From: Actinomycetota bacterium
GTDB taxonomy: Bacteria > Actinomycetota > Actinomycetes > UBA12327
Assembly: GCA_003529305.1 (NCBI GenBank)
Contig: DPWC01000130.1
Location: 1 to 16,183, forward strand
Direction: 5' to 3'
Length of the DNA: 16,183 nucleotides
Of the stretch, positions 7,272 through 14,759 are shown one piece after another. The translations under genes were made by a program, and so were the position numbers. The notes under the pieces are model-generated. The model did no database searches. It had not been told where the DNA came from and worked only from the letters and a program-made list of their open reading frames with translations. The number at the start of each line of letters is the position of its first letter. Position 1 is the first letter of the stretch.

Positions 7272-9212
7272 TCACTGCCCTGGCGTGGAGTCGTTATGCA
7301 CCACGCTCATCGGTTTCACCGGAACGGCCACCGGCCCGGCAGCGGGACGACGTTCCACCGAACCGGTCCATTTGGGCCGTTCGGCACGCTTGCGGATATC
7401 CGCAAACACGGTCGCCACTTCTTCCTTGTCGAGGGTTTCCTTCTCCAGCAGCTCAAGGACTAGTCGATCGAGCACATCACGGTTGTCCACGAGGATCTCG
7501 TAGGCCTCCATATGCGCGTTCTCGATGAGTTTCTTGACTTCTTCGTCAATGACACCTGCCACTGACTCGGAGTAGTCGCGCTGCGCTCCCAGCTCACGCC
7601 CCAAGAACGGCTCCCCAGCATCATGGCCAAACCGGATGGCGCCGAGTCGTTCAGTCATGCCGTATTGCGTCACCATCGCTCGAGCAACTGCCGTCGCCTT
7701 CTCGATGTCATTGGCAGCACCCGTGGTGGGGTCATGGAACACCAACTCCTCGGCAGCGCGTCCACCGAGCATGTAGGCCAACTGATCCAGCATTTCGTTG
7801 CGCGTGGTGGAGTACTTGTCTTCATCCGGCAACACCATGGTGTAACCGAGCGCGCGGCCACGCGGAAGGATCGTGACCTTGTGGACCGGGTCAGTGTTTT
7901 GCAACGCGGCCGCCACCAGCGCATGCCCGCCCTCGTGATACGCCGTGATGAGCTTTTCGTTGTCGCCCATTACTCGCGATTGCTTCTGCGGTCCAGCGAT
8001 CACGCGATCAATGGCTTCATCCATTGCGTCAGCATCTATCGAGGTTAGGTGCTGCCGAGCCGTGAGCAACGCTGCTTCATTGAGCACATTGGCTAAGTCG
8101 GCACCGGTGAACCCTGGCGTGCGACGAGCAACCGCCATCAGATCGATCCCGGCCGCTAAGGGTTTGCCTTTGGCATGCACTTGCAAAATCGCCTCGCGGC
8201 CATTGAGGTCTGGGCGGTCCACTGCCACCTGGCGATCGAATCGGCCGGGGCGAAGTAATGCCGGATCCAAAATGTCAGGACGGTTCGTGGCGGCGATGAG
8301 AATCACCGAACCCTTGTCGTCGAAGCCATCCATCTCCACCAGCAGCTGATTCAGCGTCTGCTCTCGCTCATCGTGACCGCCGCCGAGCCCGGCACCACGG
8401 TGACGACCCACCGCATCAATCTCGTCAACAAAGATGATGGCGGGTGCATTGGTCTTGGCCTGCTCAAAAAGATCGCGCACCCGTGAGGCACCAACACCGA
8501 CAAACATCTCGACAAAGTCGGAGCCAGAGATGGTGTAGAAGGGCACGCCAGCTTCACCGGCCACCGCGCGGGCCAAGAGGGTCTTACCCGTTCCGGGTGG
8601 GCCATAGAGCAGCACACCCTTGGGGATCTTGGCGCCAACGGCTTGATAACGCTGGGGATCGGTCAGGAAGTCGCGAATCTCCTGCAACTCTTCAATGGCC
8701 TCGTCAACACCCGCAACATCGGCGAAGGTGGAAGTGGGGCGGTCCTTTTCCATGACCTTCGCTTTGGACTTGCCAAAGTTCATTACCCGTGAGCCGCCGC
8801 CTTGCACCTGATTCATGAAGAAGAACAGCAAGAAAACGATCAGTGCGATGGGTAGCAGAGAGGCCAAGATGGACACCAGCACGTTGTCCTTCGGCACTTT
8901 GATGTTGTAACCACCCGGTAGCGATCCGGCATCGGCCTTTTGCTGCAGGAGTTCTTGAATCTGGACACCTTGGCCGTCGATGAAGTCCGACTGCTGCTTC
9001 GTGCCATCTTTCAGGACGATCTCAACGCGCTGCTCGCGATCAACGAGCGTGGCCGACTTGACCTGCGCTTTTTGAATCGCGGTGATGACCGTCGAAGTGT
9101 CAACCTTCTTTGGCGCCTTAGCGCCCGAGACCGACTGCCCCACGACAAAGGCCAGCACAATGGCCATGCCGAGCCAGAGGAACGGGCTTCGAAGGATGCG
9201 CTTGGCGTTCAT
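7272..9212 (-). CDS. ftsH: ATP-dependent zinc metalloprotease FtsH
   Basis: This is the membrane-anchored AAA+ protease that degrades misfolded membrane proteins and some regulators. It has 646 residues. A first membrane helix lies at about 11-25, an extracytoplasmic domain at 31-108, and a second helix at about 111-134. The AAA+ module has GPPGTGKT (204-211, Walker A), IIFVDEID (259-266, Walker B) and ATNRPDILDPALLRPGRFDR (second region of homology, from 308). The protease domain has HEGGH at 426-430 with Asp502 (in GAANDI) as the expected third zinc ligand. HEGGH instead of HEAGH is, as I recall, normal in actinobacterial FtsH. The C-terminus is Pro/Val-rich. The leader is G-rich with a poorly spaced Shine-Dalgarno. 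Downstream folE follows after 6 bases, the usual actinobacterial coupling. Confidence 0.98.
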   Translation of the reverse strand: MNAKRILRSPFLWLGMAIVLAFVVGQSVSGAKAPKKVDTSTVITAIQKAQVKSATLVDREQRVEIVLKDGTKQQSDFIDGQGVQIQELLQQKADAGSLPGGYNIKVPKDNVLVSILASLLPIALIVFLLFFFMNQVQGGGSRVMNFGKSKAKVMEKDRPTSTFADVAGVDEAIEELQEIRDFLTDPQRYQAVGAKIPKGVLLYGPPGTGKTLLARAVAGEAGVPFYTISGSDFVEMFVGVGASRVRDLFEQAKTNAPAIIFVDEIDAVGRHRGAGLGGGHDEREQTLNQLLVEMDGFDDKGSVILIAATNRPDILDPALLRPGRFDRQVAVDRPDLNGREAILQVHAKGKPLAAGIDLMAVARRTPGFTGADLANVLNEAALLTARQHLTSIDADAMDEAIDRVIAGPQKQSRVMGDNEKLITAYHEGGHALVAAALQNTDPVHKVTILPRGRALGYTMVLPDEDKYSTTRNEMLDQLAYMLGGRAAEELVFHDPTTGAANDIEKATAVARAMVTQYGMTERLGAIRFGHDAGEPFLGRELGAQRDYSESVAGVIDEEVKKLIENAHMEAYEILVDNRDVLDRLVLELLEKETLDKEEVATVFADIRKRAERPKWTGSVERRPAAGPVAVPVKPMSVVHNDSTPGQ

Positions 9213-9219
9213 GGATTCG

Positions 9220-9231
9220 GGGGCTGGCCCC
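9220..9231 (-). other. Small hairpin in the ftsH leader overlapping a G-rich Shine-Dalgarno tract
   Basis: Minus-strand GGGGC-CA-GCCCC can pair as 4-5 base pairs. The 5' arm is part of AAGGGG, the second of two G-rich tracts (9228-9240) and the only Shine-Dalgarno candidates. AAGGGG stands 15 bases from the ATG, which is long for ribosome binding. Functional importance is speculative. Confidence 0.3.
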
Positions 9232-9266
9232 TTCCCCCTTCGCGGGCGAGGAAGTGTGTGACATTC

Positions 9267-9276
9267 AGGCTACTCC
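9267..9276 (-). promoter_or_regulatory. Possible -10 region of the ftsH-fol operon
   Basis: Minus-strand GGAGTAGCCT, with TAGCCT fitting TAnnnT, lies 54 bases before the ftsH ATG in the 84-base gap after hpt. An identical ten bases precede the DUF2520 gene. No good -35 hexamer is visible. If real, it would uncouple ftsH and the fol genes from the tilS-hpt transcript. Confidence 0.3.
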
Positions 9277-9296
9277 GCGGGGCGAAGTCGCGCCGC

Positions 9297-9842
9297 TCAG
9301 CCCTTGTCGGCCAGAACGCCCACAAATGGCAAAGAGCGATATCGCTCCGCGTGGTCCAGCCCGTAGCCCACGACGAAGGCCGGGGGCAAATCGAAGCCGA
9401 CATATTTGACCGGCACCTGTACCCGGGCACCACCAGGCTTGCGAAACATCGTGCAGACCTCTACCGACGCCGCACCTCGTGAGCCGAGGTTGCGCAGTAG
9501 CCACGACAAAGTAAGGCCCGAATCCACGATGTCTTCCACCACCAGCACATGTCGGCCAGTGATGTCGCAGTCCAAGTCCTTCAAGATGCGCACCACACCG
9601 CTGGATCTGGTTCCAGTGCCGTAGCTGGAGACAGCCATCCAGTCCACAGGCGGATCTGAGACCATGGCGCGCGACAGATCAGCCATCACCATCACGGCGC
9701 CCTTGAGCACGCCAACAAGCAGAAGGTCCTGATCGGCGTAGTCATCATCAATGCTCTTGGCCAACTCACCAATGCGTTGAGCGATTTGCTCACGGGTGAA
9801 CAGAACCTCAGAGATGCCCTCGGGGAGGGGTCCAGCCGTCAC
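9297..9842 (-). CDS. hpt: Hypoxanthine phosphoribosyltransferase Hpt
   Basis: It salvages hypoxanthine (and usually guanine) to IMP and GMP using PRPP. The protein has 181 residues, standard length. VLKGA at 45-49 is the pyrophosphate loop, SSYGTGTRSSG around 72-82 the flexible loop, and VVEDIVDSGLT at 101-111 the PRPP-binding signature. KYVGFDLPPAFVVGYGLD near the end holds purine-binding residues. The start is GTG at 9842, preceded by AGGGTGG that overlaps the tilS stop codon; the gap to tilS is 9 bases. The tilS-hpt-ftsH order is widely conserved in Gram-positive bacteria. Confidence 0.97.
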   Translation of the reverse strand: MTAGPLPEGISEVLFTREQIAQRIGELAKSIDDDYADQDLLLVGVLKGAVMVMADLSRAMVSDPPVDWMAVSSYGTGTRSSGVVRILKDLDCDITGRHVLVVEDIVDSGLTLSWLLRNLGSRGAASVEVCTMFRKPGGARVQVPVKYVGFDLPPAFVVGYGLDHAERYRSLPFVGVLADKG

Positions 9843-9851
9843 CGCGCCACC

Positions 9852-10832
9852 CTACGACCCCTGCGGGGCTAAGAAGATGCGACCGTCGTGCCGCCATCCG
9901 GACAAACCACCGGGCAAATTGGTCGGGCCTTGGCCGTGCCAATGGGTGATCAACCGATCTAGGGCATCGATATGGGTGAATGACAATGATCCCGCAGGGC
10001 AGCCCGCCGCAATGGCTGCCTGCCGAAGCGCCCGGTGTCGCACGGCAGGCAGTTGAACTTCGAGTTGCTCAATGTCGAGGCCACCTTCGCGATGCACCGC
10101 TGCATCCAGTGCCCAACCAGCCCACACATCTAGAGCATCAGCGTCATCGCGCAACATCTCAGCGGTTCGCGACAGCGCCTCACTTACCCCTGGTCCTAGC
10201 ACCTGCTCCATCAGCGGCAGCAACTCGGTGCGCACTCGAGAGCGCAGGTATCGAGGATCGGCGTTGTGTGGATCGTCCCAGACCAACAACTCCTCAGCAC
10301 GACACGCTTCTTGTGTTGTGTGCCTCGAAATATTGAGGAGGGGTCGCACATAGTTGCCCTGCCGCTGCGCCATCCCTGATAGGGATCGACCGCCGGAGCC
10401 CCGCGCTAGACCTAGCAACACTGACTCGGCTTGATCATCCATGGTGTGTCCGAGCAGAACGCACGCTGCACCGAGTCGTTGCGCGGCTTCACCCAAACCC
10501 TCATACCGCGCCCGTCGGGCGGCTGCTTCCGGACCGCCGTCTGTCCCCACCTGCACACGAATAACTTCCACAGGGCCCAAACCCATGGCGCGCAGTGCAG
10601 CGACCACATTCTCGGCATGCTCGGCGGAGCCTTCTTGAAGCCCGTGGTCAACAGTGACCGCTCCTGCTCGCAGCCCCGCGCGCGGCGCCACGAACGCGGT
10701 GGCACTAGCCAGCGCCAGGGAATCGGCGCCACCGCTACACGCCACCAGCACAAGATCCCCGGCAGCTAATGGCTCGAGAGCATGACGAACGGCATTGCGC
10801 ACCTGAGAGATGGCCGGGCCAGGTCCGCTCAT
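9852..10832 (-). CDS. tilS: tRNA(Ile)-lysidine synthetase TilS
   Basis: It attaches lysine to C34 of the CAU-anticodon tRNA-Ile, so that the tRNA reads AUA and is charged with isoleucine. The protein has 326 residues. The N-terminal PP-loop ATPase has SGGADS at 33-38, VDHGL at 61-65 and LGHTMDDQAES at 127-137. A helical domain follows (RVRTELLPLMEQ). The short length suggests that the C-terminal domain of the longer E. coli-type enzyme is absent or reduced, as in other actinobacteria. I chose the ATG at 10832, which overlaps the upstream stop (ATGA) and has AGGGAG 7 bases before it. A longer frame to 10868 exists but lacks such support. Confidence 0.95.
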   Translation of the reverse strand: MSGPGPAISQVRNAVRHALEPLAAGDLVLVACSGGADSLALASATAFVAPRAGLRAGAVTVDHGLQEGSAEHAENVVAALRAMGLGPVEVIRVQVGTDGGPEAAARRARYEGLGEAAQRLGAACVLLGHTMDDQAESVLLGLARGSGGRSLSGMAQRQGNYVRPLLNISRHTTQEACRAEELLVWDDPHNADPRYLRSRVRTELLPLMEQVLGPGVSEALSRTAEMLRDDADALDVWAGWALDAAVHREGGLDIEQLEVQLPAVRHRALRQAAIAAGCPAGSLSFTHIDALDRLITHWHGQGPTNLPGGLSGWRHDGRIFLAPQGS

Positions 10833-11953
10833 GCCACCACTCCCTGCCCGTGCACCCGCTCCACCCAACGCAAGGGTTCGTCAATCTCGCTGCGCAGCGG
10901 CAAAGTCTGTGGACCCGACCAGACCGCATTCAGGCCATCAACTCCGACGGCTGAGATCACGCCGCGCACAAAGGCAGCGCCCTCGCGATATTGCGCAAGT
11001 TTTTGATCCAAACCAAATAGGCGTCGAAGCAGTTGATCCAAGCGCCCGACTCCGCTGCGACGCCGCTCAAAGGCCGCCCGAACCTGGGCAACTCCCGGCA
11101 CAACCTCGTCACCCACTTCATCCATCGCCCAATCCGCGTGACCTTCGAGCAAAGTCATCAGGGCGACTAACCGGTCCAAGATCTCGCGCTGCTCAGGAGT
11201 TTGCACGGCCTCCAGCAGCGATCGACCCGATTCCCCGCGCACCGCGGCGCCGGAGGACGAGACCAGTTCGCCAAGTCGCTCGCGCAAGCTGCTGGTGTCA
11301 AGGTCTGCCGCTTCAAAGAACGCGCGCAAGTCGTCGCGGAGCATGTCGCGTAGCCACGGCGCACTGGCCAACTGCACGCGGTGAGTCTGCTCGTGCAGGC
11401 AAACCCAGAGGCGAAAAGCATCAGGATCAACGCCGAGTGATCGCTCGGCGAGCAGCACATTGGGAGCCACCAGCATCAGCCGCGGTTCGGTGCCTTCCTG
11501 AGTGAAGACCTCGTGCTGCCCCAGCACTTTGGTGCCGACATAGGCCAGCAAGGTGCCCACCTGAAATGCCGTCGCACGACTGCCCACAGCGCCGACAACC
11601 GCGGCACTTCGACCCGACGCGGCCTCGCTTGATCCCGTCGCACTGTTGGCTACTTCGTCATGATCGTCAGATCGATGAGTAAGCAAATCAACCAGCGGCG
11701 ACAAAGCGGCATCAAAGGCCGAGATGTTTGCCCGCGCCCAGGTGTGACGATCCACGACCAATACGGGGGCCATCGGCGCGATGGGCTCCATGCGCGTTGT
11801 CTCGGCAATGGGCTGTTCCGCGCGCACTGCTGCGTCACGCAGTGAATCCACGACAGCACGAACCTCGCCCGGGGTGGCCGCCGGCCCGGCCGTCATCAGG
11901 CTGCACGCCGTTGTCGCAGCAAAGTCCCAGTCCACCATCGCACTTGCGGTCAC
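10829..11953 (-). CDS. DUF2342 (zincin-like) metallopeptidase-family protein
   Basis: This 374-residue protein belongs to the actinobacterial DUF2342/zinicin-like family, often labelled 'coenzyme F420 biosynthesis associated'. That label comes from context in other genomes and is not a demonstrated activity. HEQTH at 187-191 is an HExxH zinc motif, and Glu270 in LLEGH is a candidate third ligand. The N-terminus carries MVDWDFAATTA, typical of the family. A low-complexity Ser/Ala/Gly stretch (about 100-120) separates two parts. No signal peptide is seen, so it is probably cytoplasmic. I chose the GTG at 11953 because a run of five Gs lies 5 bases upstream and it gives a short leader before MVDW. 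The ATG at 11938 and a TTG at 11965 are alternatives. The dacB - DUF2342 - tilS - hpt order matches the mycobacterial locus as I recall it. Confidence 0.88.
   Translation of the reverse strand: MTASAMVDWDFAATTACSLMTAGPAATPGEVRAVVDSLRDAAVRAEQPIAETTRMEPIAPMAPVLVVDRHTWARANISAFDAALSPLVDLLTHRSDDHDEVANSATGSSEAASGRSAAVVGAVGSRATAFQVGTLLAYVGTKVLGQHEVFTQEGTEPRLMLVAPNVLLAERSLGVDPDAFRLWVCLHEQTHRVQLASAPWLRDMLRDDLRAFFEAADLDTSSLRERLGELVSSSGAAVRGESGRSLLEAVQTPEQREILDRLVALMTLLEGHADWAMDEVGDEVVPGVAQVRAAFERRRSGVGRLDQLLRRLFGLDQKLAQYREGAAFVRGVISAVGVDGLNAVWSGPQTLPLRSEIDEPLRWVERVHGQGVVA
10840..10845 (-). promoter_or_regulatory. Shine-Dalgarno site deciding the tilS start
   Basis: AGGGAG with a 7-base spacer to the ATG at 10832, inside the 3' end of the upstream metallopeptidase gene. 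It rules in the shorter of two in-frame starts. Confidence 0.55.
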
Positions 11954-11958
11954 CACGG

Positions 11959-11963
11959 CCCCC
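11959..11963 (-). promoter_or_regulatory. Shine-Dalgarno-like G-run before the DUF2342 gene
   Basis: Five Gs on the minus strand, 5 bases before the GTG at 11953. This is the reason for preferring that start over TTG 11965 or ATG 11938. Confidence 0.4.
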
Positions 11964-11980
11964 AACCTACGCGGCGACGA

Positions 11981-13390
11981 TCATCGACAGCCACACGCCG
12001 CCAGAGCCGTCACGATGCGATCGATGGCTGCGCGACCAGCCAGCGTGCCACTGGGAGCAATTCGGTCCGCCAAGATGACAAAGACCATCGGGCGGCCCTG
12101 AGTGTCAAGAACTTGTCCGGCCAGAGATGAAACGCCGGTCAAGGTGCCGGTCTTGGCGCGCGTGACCCCTGCTGCTGATCGGGTCGTCACACCATTGAAT
12201 CGATCCGCCAATGTGCCGGTGAATCCTGCAACCGGCAAGCCAGTGAGTACACCGCGAAGAGTCGGCTCACCTTGTGCGCTTGAGCGCTGCAGCACGCCGG
12301 CAAGCGTGGCCGGGGCGATGAGGTTCTTCCGCGATAGCCCGCTGCCGTCGAACAGCGCCAACCCCTCAGTGGCAATTCCTGCGTCCTGGAGAATCTGCAT
12401 GGCGGCGCGCGCTCCACCGGCAAATGTGGCACCCGTGCCACGGCGTGCGCCCACCAGATGCGCCAACTGTTCGGCGGCGTCGTCGTTGGATTGGGTCAAC
12501 ATGTCTTCCACCACCGTTGTCATCGGCGGAGACTGCACTTCTGCGATGGACACCGATCCTGTGGGAGGCCGGGTGCGTTGGATCTTCCCTCGCACCGAGA
12601 TCCCTCGATCTCGCAGGAGGCCAGCGAATGCGCGCGCAGCGGCGGCCGAAGGATCGGTGGATCGAGCATTTCGTCCCGGCGTCAGGCGCCCACCGTCCAC
12701 TTGCAGTGCGGTCACCGGCGCGACGACACCCGTGGCCACATAGGCCTTGGGCCAGGACGCAGCAGTGGTGGGACCTGTGAACAAGGAGTCGTCAAACGAG
12801 ACGGTCACGCTTGTTCGCTGGCTGGCACGCAACGCAGCGACAGTCTGGTCGGCCAATGCCGCCAGCGTTGGTGCCTGCGGAGCCGCAGGATCGCGAAGAG
12901 TCCTTAGCGACGGGTCACCGCCGCCCACAAGCGTGATGCTCTGAGGTGACTGCACCACCGTGGTACGCAGCCGAGTATCTGGACCGAGCGCAACGAGTGC
13001 AGAAAAAGCAGTCACCAACTTCGCCGTAGACGCCGGTGCTTGAGCAGCGTTGGCCCGCTTCACCAACAGTGGCTTACCCGTGGGAGCGTCGATCACCACG
13101 ACCGCGACATCGCCACCGAGGGCTTTGTTGTTCAGGGGACCAGCTAGTGCTGCTGCCACTCCCTGCGGGGTGGCAGCAGATGAGTTGGTGGCGGTACTAG
13201 CTAAGAGCACTGGATCGCTTCCGCCGGGTCCTGGCAGTGCTGATGTGTCAACAACTGTCGTTGGAGCATTTTGACGATTCTCAACGATCCGATGCAGTGG
13301 CCCCCTGATGACACCGAGGGCGTCCAGAGTGAGAACTACCCCGGTCGCCAGAGCCAGCAGACCGATCGGGACAGCCTTCGCAGGACCCAC
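11981..13390 (-). CDS. dacB: D-alanyl-D-alanine carboxypeptidase / PBP4-type endopeptidase DacB
   Basis: This is an extracytoplasmic penicillin-binding enzyme of peptidase family S13. It trims the terminal D-Ala, or cuts cross-links, in peptidoglycan. The protein has 469 residues from the chosen start. An N-terminal hydrophobic helix (VPIGLLALATGVVLTLDAL) serves as signal anchor or signal peptide. The active-site motifs are ASTAK (SxxK, Ser121 and Lys124), SND at 301-303 (SxN) and KTG at 413-415. About 175 residues separate the first two, as expected for the insert-containing class C enzymes. LFDGSGLSRKN is also typical. GTG at 13390 is preferred because AAGGGG lies 5 bases upstream; GTG at 13396 would overlap that site. 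Its neighbour upstream is another wall hydrolase. The gap to the DUF2342 gene is 27 bases. Confidence 0.95.
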   Translation of the reverse strand: MGPAKAVPIGLLALATGVVLTLDALGVIRGPLHRIVENRQNAPTTVVDTSALPGPGGSDPVLLASTATNSSAATPQGVAAALAGPLNNKALGGDVAVVVIDAPTGKPLLVKRANAAQAPASTAKLVTAFSALVALGPDTRLRTTVVQSPQSITLVGGGDPSLRTLRDPAAPQAPTLAALADQTVAALRASQRTSVTVSFDDSLFTGPTTAASWPKAYVATGVVAPVTALQVDGGRLTPGRNARSTDPSAAAARAFAGLLRDRGISVRGKIQRTRPPTGSVSIAEVQSPPMTTVVEDMLTQSNDDAAEQLAHLVGARRGTGATFAGGARAAMQILQDAGIATEGLALFDGSGLSRKNLIAPATLAGVLQRSSAQGEPTLRGVLTGLPVAGFTGTLADRFNGVTTRSAAGVTRAKTGTLTGVSSLAGQVLDTQGRPMVFVILADRIAPSGTLAGRAAIDRIVTALAACGCR

Positions 13391-13395
13391 TCTCA

Positions 13396-13401
13396 CCCCT
13401 T
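13396..13401 (-). promoter_or_regulatory. Shine-Dalgarno site deciding the dacB start
   Basis: AAGGGG with 5 bases to the GTG at 13390. The in-frame GTG at 13396 begins within this site and so is less likely. Confidence 0.45.
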
Positions 13402-13444
13402 CATTCTTGCTGTTCCCGCATGCAACGAGTCGTGCAAGCAGTGC

Positions 13445-14680
13445 CTAGGGGCGCACGGCGCCATACAACGAAGGGCGAGAGATGGTGGAAATCCGCACAA
13501 CGGCTCCGGTGTATGGGGCTTCGATCATCTGACCGCCACCGATGTACAGGCCCACATGATGAATGGCGCGGTACTCCGTGAGATCGGTGGAGAAGAACAC
13601 CAGATCGCCAGGGCGAATCTGTCCGAGGGGAATCTTTCGACCCTCGGCGTACTGCGCAATGGACCAATGCGACAACGAGACCCCACCAGCTCGCCACGCC
13701 ATCATGGTCAATCCTGAGCAATCGAAGGAGTCCGGTCCGGCAGCGGCCCACACATACGGCTTACCCAACTGCGCCCGGGCGTAGGCGATCGCTCGCTGCG
13801 CACCCTTCTCGTCACCGCGCTGCTGACCGGTGGGCGCCACCACCGGCATGCCCAGCAGGATGCCGCGCGGAATCCCGAGGTCGACTCCGTCCCCACCGTC
13901 TTGCTCGGCGCGCTTGGCAGCTTCCTGCGCCGCCAAGGCCGCCGCTCGTTGCGCCGCTAGGCGATCGGCGCGGGAGGCCAAGGCGTTGACGCGACGCTGC
14001 AACTGGACTTGCGCCCTGCGCAAGGAGTTCGCCTGGGCCTGGGCAGCGTCAACCAGTGATTGGGCCTTGTCTTTGGCGGCTTTGACCTGTGCTGTGGCAG
14101 CAGCTTTGGCATCAAGGGCTTGTTGTGCTTGCTGTTGAGCGGCCACTGCAGTGATGCGGGCGTTGACCATCCGACTCAACAGTGCGGATTGCCGCTGCCC
14201 CAGCACCGTGACCGTGGCACTTTGGTCCAGAAGCTGCTGTGGACCTTGTGCACTGAGCAAGGCATCTACGGCGCCGAGGTCGCCGCCGCTGCGATAGGCG
14301 GCAGAGGCAAAGCGACTCAAGTCAGTTTGCGCAGCAAACATGTCCTGTTCAGCAGTGGTGGCCGTTGCTGTCGCTGCATCAGCAGCCTTCTGGGCTTGTT
14401 GCTGCTGGTAGACGGCACCGTTGTACTGCTCAGATGCCTGAGCGAGTTTGCCGTTCAACGACACCAAGTTGTTCTGCGCGGAAGTGACCCGGGTCTGAAG
14501 AGCTGCCACTTGCGAGCGTGCGTCACGGGCTTGGCGTTGCGCCCGCTCCACAGCAGCCTGTGACGGCGCCTTAGGTCTGGCTTGCACACCACTGGCACCT
14601 AGAGCTGCGCCAGGAATCAGCAGGGGGACCGTCAAGAGTGCAGCCGTGAGGGCACCCACAAGGCGCACACGACTGCTCAC
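13445..14680 (-). CDS. Secreted NlpC/P60 peptidoglycan endopeptidase with coiled-coil N-terminal region (RipA-like)
   Basis: It is a predicted D,L-endopeptidase that cuts peptide stems during growth or daughter-cell separation. The 411-residue protein has a signal peptide (RVRLVGALTAALLTVPLLIPGAALG). A long Ala/Gln-rich coiled coil spans about 40-260, interrupted near 125-155 by AAYRSGGDLGAVDALLSAQ, a segment common in RipA/PcsB-like proteins. The C-terminal NlpC/P60 domain is at about 292-411. Catalytic Cys321 lies in SFDCSGL, His375 in HHVGLYIGGG, and the third residue is probably Glu387 in MIEAP. The 12-residue His-Glu spacing matches the Cys-His-Glu triad reported for mycobacterial RipA. 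GTG at 14680 is chosen for its GGAGG site and because it puts the signal peptide at the terminus; a frame to 14713 is longer. dacB follows 54 bases downstream. Confidence 0.93.
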   Translation of the reverse strand: MSSRVRLVGALTAALLTVPLLIPGAALGASGVQARPKAPSQAAVERAQRQARDARSQVAALQTRVTSAQNNLVSLNGKLAQASEQYNGAVYQQQQAQKAADAATATATTAEQDMFAAQTDLSRFASAAYRSGGDLGAVDALLSAQGPQQLLDQSATVTVLGQRQSALLSRMVNARITAVAAQQQAQQALDAKAAATAQVKAAKDKAQSLVDAAQAQANSLRRAQVQLQRRVNALASRADRLAAQRAAALAAQEAAKRAEQDGGDGVDLGIPRGILLGMPVVAPTGQQRGDEKGAQRAIAYARAQLGKPYVWAAAGPDSFDCSGLTMMAWRAGGVSLSHWSIAQYAEGRKIPLGQIRPGDLVFFSTDLTEYRAIHHVGLYIGGGQMIEAPYTGAVVRISTISRPSLYGAVRP

Positions 14681-14684
14681 AGGT

Positions 14685-14689
14685 CCTCC
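14685..14689 (-). promoter_or_regulatory. Shine-Dalgarno site deciding the NlpC/P60 gene start
   Basis: GGAGG with a 4-base spacer to the GTG at 14680. It trims 11 residues from the longest frame and leaves a clean signal peptide. Confidence 0.6.
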
Positions 14690-14706
14690 AGCCGCATCAG
14701 GGAAGT

Positions 14707-14723
14707 GGCACAAGTCCTGTGCC
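14707..14723. other. Perfect inverted repeat between the serine protease and NlpC/P60 genes
   Basis: GGCACA and TGTGCC (6 base pairs) flank a 5-base spacer in the 79-base gap. No T-run follows on the minus strand, so it is not a standard intrinsic terminator. It could be a weak terminator, an mRNA hairpin in the NlpC/P60 leader, or a dyad for a dimeric regulator. The arms are certain; the function is open. Confidence 0.4.
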
Positions 14724-14759
14724 GCGGCAGGTCTTCAGGGTACCGCCCAACCAGTGGAA

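Noticed and set aside
7923..7937. HEGGH instead of HEAGH in the FtsH zinc motif
   Set aside because: Both histidines and the glutamate are kept, and as I recall HEGGH is common in actinobacterial FtsH, so it is not a defect.
14681..14759. Cyclic di-AMP (ydaO-type) riboswitch before the NlpC/P60 gene
   Set aside because: Such riboswitches occur before actinobacterial wall hydrolase genes, but this gap of 79 bases is too short and I see none of the expected multi-stem layout.
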